A stretch of 64,000 nucleotides of DNA from Chamaea fasciata (Eukaryota > Chordata > Aves > Passeriformes > Sylviidae), in contig JARCOQ010000006.1 of the NCBI GenBank assembly GCA_029207755.1, forward strand, positions 26,246,022 to 26,310,021. Reading direction: 5' to 3'. The notes under the pieces are model-generated. The model saw only the letters and a program-made list of their open reading frames with translations. It was not told the origin of the DNA and did no database searches. Positions 60,636 through 64,000 of this stretch are shown piece after piece. Numbering within the stretch: position 1 is the first letter of the stretch; each line of letters begins with the position of its first letter. The translations under genes and the position numbers were made by a program.

Positions 60636-63600
60636 ACAGGAAAGGACGAGGTTATTTCTCAGTTGGAAAGCTTGTGTGTTTTTTCATTATCTGCTTTAGA
60701 AAAACATACATAAGTGATGTTATCTATAGAAAGCCATTAACATAGACACATCTTGTCCCTGAAAAGTGACTGACTCATCCAGACCTGACTTAAAGATGTG
60801 TCTGTCACAGTCACAGACATGCATCTTTGCTGGTAGATAAGGGAGTTCTGAGTTGGCACCTCTCTACAGTCCAGGCGAGCTTGGTGTGTTTGTTTCTGCC
60901 TTCAGATGATGGCAGGCTGAACATGCAATGGCAAATGGCTGCAAAAAGTGGGACAAGGGGACGCTCCTTGCTCTTGTGCTCCTCAGCTTGATGGGAAATT
61001 TTGCTTATACCAGTCAATGCATACACAGCCTGACTAGCAGACCAGATAGTTTTCTGAACAGATTATTTTCAACTAAATAAAGTGAAAAGAAATCAGTTTA
61101 ACATTTACTTCAACATTTAAATTCTTTTTCTTGCAACAAGCTCTGTCTCAGAAACAAAATAAAGCTGTGTAGGTTAGGTTTTGATAGAAATGGTTTATGT
61201 TCCAGTGGAATAAACCCCATTTTTTCCAACTAGATCTAACTACCAATGTATATAAACAGATTCTGAACAGAACATGCAGATGACTCTGTTCCTGGTGTGG
61301 GAAGGAGCAAGGAGTGTAATGATTCAATGTTGTAATTAGTTATTTTGATAATGATAAACTTGGGTTGTATCTTGTATAATTGTTAGGTAAGTGATAGGCA
61401 CTGGCCTGACAAAACATGGACACAGAAAGCTGCTCCTTTTGGTGTTACTTATGTGTCATTTTGTGCCTTACTTTCTTGCTCAGAGCCTGCCTAGTGCCTG
61501 TGAACCCAAATAAGTGACATCAACTTCATTTCCCCCTTTAGAGTAGGTTTCTCTATTGCTTTGCCCCATTTGCACAGCACCTGCCCCAGCACAAATTATA
61601 GTCTTAATGATGACTGTTAAAAGACAAGCAACAGGCAGGAGATGTTAACCAGAACTTCTGGTCACCACTTGCAAGGCTGGATTTGAGACAGTCTAAAGAG
61701 AAAGAGTTTTACTGATTGTTTTTGATCTTGTCTCCAGTCATTCCTCAAGAGGTTTGAATCACACATAGAGACACAGGCTGCCAAACATCTAATAAAAAGT
61801 ACCACTCAGGATCCTTGGGTCTGTGTTCTGAAAACTTCCATCCCTGCAGATCTTTTCTAACAGATCTGTTCTCTTAGTATCACAGTTAACATGGATGTGA
61901 TATGCAAAATAACCCCTCTGCTAACTAGTCTGTGATAGTGTTTGATGTTACAAGTGCTTCAGTTTTGTCCATAGCCTGTTCAGATTTCAGTGGGTGAGAG
62001 AGAGCTCTGTTAATTAGGCATAGTTATCATTTGCATCTGCAGCCTATAAGACAGAAAACATGCCCACACAACGTGTGATGGACAGACACAGACTGTCTGG
62101 AGCACAAACCAAATATAAACTCTCCTGGGGCAGTCTCTGTAGATGTTACAGAAGCATGCTGGTGTGAAAGCCCTCTCTACCTGCTATGTTTTTGATGCTA
62201 TTGTTGTCTGTAGTAGCAAGATAAAAGCCTGTTGAGAATTACCACACTATTTTCTTTCCTTTACTTTGTTGTGTGGACATTTCCAAAGGCACAGAGGCCT
62301 TTGAGGCTATAGCAGCCTGTAAAAGAGAACCATTTTCTAAGCCTGCCATTTTAATGCAGGTAATCTACTGCATTCTTTCAAAGCAGTAAAGAAAATAGCA
62401 ATGGGACTGAAATTGTCTGTCATTTTCCTCCTAGCTTTTTGTAACAGGAGTTATGTTATTTTACCTCTCTTTTTTATATGACTGTAATTTCTGAGGCTCT
62501 GGGATCATATTCCTCTGAAAAGTCTTTCTTTACTTGCTTTAAAACATCAATATTACATTAAAGTTGGTAGAGAAGCTACCAAACAACTTAATGCTGTTAC
62601 AAGTATTTCTTATCTTTACCAGTGTTTGTCCCTCTCCCCATTCCAGCAAGCCAGTAAGGTAGTGAGTCTGGGCAGTCTGATCTCATTCTCTACACTTCCT
62701 ACTTGCTCATTTTAAAATCTGTGAGCCAGAAATTTGTCTTACAAGTTCCCCCAGTTCCTAGTTCTCCTTTGCATTCAAGCTAGTCTAGTAGTGATTAACC
62801 ACCTCGTAAACACAGTAGGAATTACCACCAAAAATGGGTCTAACCTAAAAGATGGTAATCTCAAAGGGTTTTGTGGCTACTTCATGCCCTGCAAGTTCAA
62901 TCTCAACTGCTTCCCGAGTTAACACATTAATTTCTGTGATGTGGTTTTGAGACACTATGGGGTTGTTGAGATTTTTAACCTGTCTTGTTGCTTTTGCTTA
63001 AGCAATAACTTTCTGAAGATATTTTCAAAATGTGGAATGTCAGTGTAACTCAGCAACTATTTTACTGGTTTTTGATTTTCATTGATTTTCACTATTCCAT
63101 GCTATTCTTTGCCTCCATTCCCAAGACACTAACCTGTAGATCTCAGAGGACAAAAAGCTAATTCTAAAAGATAAGCTACCTTATTGTTGCCTGCCCTTGC
63201 AAAACTTACTTGTAGTTTCACTGTCTTCCTTTCCACTGAACACAGCACTTTAAAGCATTTTTATTTCTGTCCAAATATCTCCTATAAAACTTAACCTTTG
63301 TGCAAGGTTCTAGTATGTTGATCTTTGAAAAGAAGTACAAACACCTTTTATTCTGTGTAATTTTTGTCTTATTTAACTCAATTACTTCTGAGATGGTATT
63401 TCTTAGGTTTCAGGTACAAGGCAGACTTTAAGATACAAGTATCGTGGTCCCTGTGAATTTAATGTCTGTTGACATCCCTGAGTACCCACAAAATGGATTC
63501 AAGAGTAAAACCTAATGCTGCCCTTTTAATAAGAAATCTGATAATGAGTAGAAAGCTTCAGCTTCCAAAAATGGGCTGGAGCATTAAACATCTCTAGCAG

Positions 63601-64000
63601 ACAGGGCAGCATTAGCAGCAAGCCTGGGGTGCAAGACACATGCAGGCACACTGCACTGGCCCCATATCCTGGCTACAGGCTCCCTGCATATCAAATAAGA
63701 GATAATTGAACTTGACCTTCACTCCCTCTGAACATTTCAGAAGTCTGGATCACAGTCAATCTCTATCCCCTGCTGTTCCCAAAAGCAGAGTTGGGGCAGG
63801 CAGAGAAAAAGAACACCACAAAATCCATGCACTTGCTCATGACCTTAGCAAATTTTACCCATCCCCCCAAAGTGATCACTGTCAGGCTGCCTTGCTGCTG
63901 AGTTCGCAATTTTTGAGCCCCAGTTATCACCACTGCAGATCTTACCTTGTGACTGTAATAGCCACAGGACTGGTCTGTGAAGTCGTGTCTTTGAACTACC

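Larger units (their letters stand above)
54836..64000. other. intergenic region to the right edge
   Basis: Mostly unique sequence, AT-rich with GC-richer patches near 55.0-55.1 kb. It holds small tandem repeats at 54,959-55,015 and 55,445-55,499, a T run near 59,140 and one CR1 3' end near 60.6 kb. A plus-strand 96-codon frame at 58,297-58,587 has no recognisable domain. A possible exon edge at 63,946-64,000 is treated as a finding only. Confidence 0.65.

Noticed and set aside
1..64000. CRISPR arrays, operons, insertion sequences, tRNA or rRNA genes
   Set aside because: The DNA is vertebrate nuclear sequence; no regularly spaced repeats, bacterial gene structure or tRNA/rRNA signatures were seen.

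Overview
The window is vertebrate nuclear DNA, almost certainly from a bird. Genes are split by GT-AG introns, promoters are CpG islands, and the interspersed repeats are CR1 LINE fragments and long terminal repeats (LTRs) of the kind common in avian ERVL-like endogenous retroviruses. The repeat types suggest a neoavian, perhaps passerine, genome; that is inference, not proof.

Layout: positions 1-31,500 hold one complete protein gene on the minus strand, USP46, a ubiquitin-specific protease. All nine coding exons are present with consensus splice sites. They sum to 1,101 nt, which is exactly 366 codons plus a stop. The start codon is at 31,439 and the stop at 3,880-3,882. The introns carry CR1 pieces, one solo LTR and simple repeats. 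The USP46 CpG island covers about 31,080-32,170; a YY1/TISU-like element and a nine-codon upstream ORF lie directly before the start codon.

About 8 kb away on the plus strand is a second, divergent promoter at 39,377-39,470. It has a CCAAT box, a CACGTG E-box, a TATTTAA box and a pyrimidine-rich start. It drives a predicted spliced non-coding RNA ending near 42,030. An intron of this RNA contains a well-formed H/ACA snoRNA at about 40,996-41,131. In mammals the neighbour of USP46 is DANCR (SNHG13), host of SNORA26, so I read this as the avian counterpart. A 10-bp GC minisatellite abuts the promoter.

From about 42 kb to the right edge I see no confident gene. This part holds AT-rich unique sequence, A/C-rich low-complexity tracts, a 38-nt T run and CR1 3' ends. 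It also holds a decayed 2.5-kb ERVL-like provirus (52,289-54,835, minus strand) that lost everything from the middle of its 5' LTR into pol. RASL11B, the next mammalian gene on this side, was not found; a possible exon edge at 63,946-64,000 is unidentified.

USP46 makes a cytoplasmic/nuclear deubiquitinase, while the DANCR-like gene would make a snoRNA plus a spliced, probably translation-linked, non-coding transcript. They share a neighbourhood, not a pathway.
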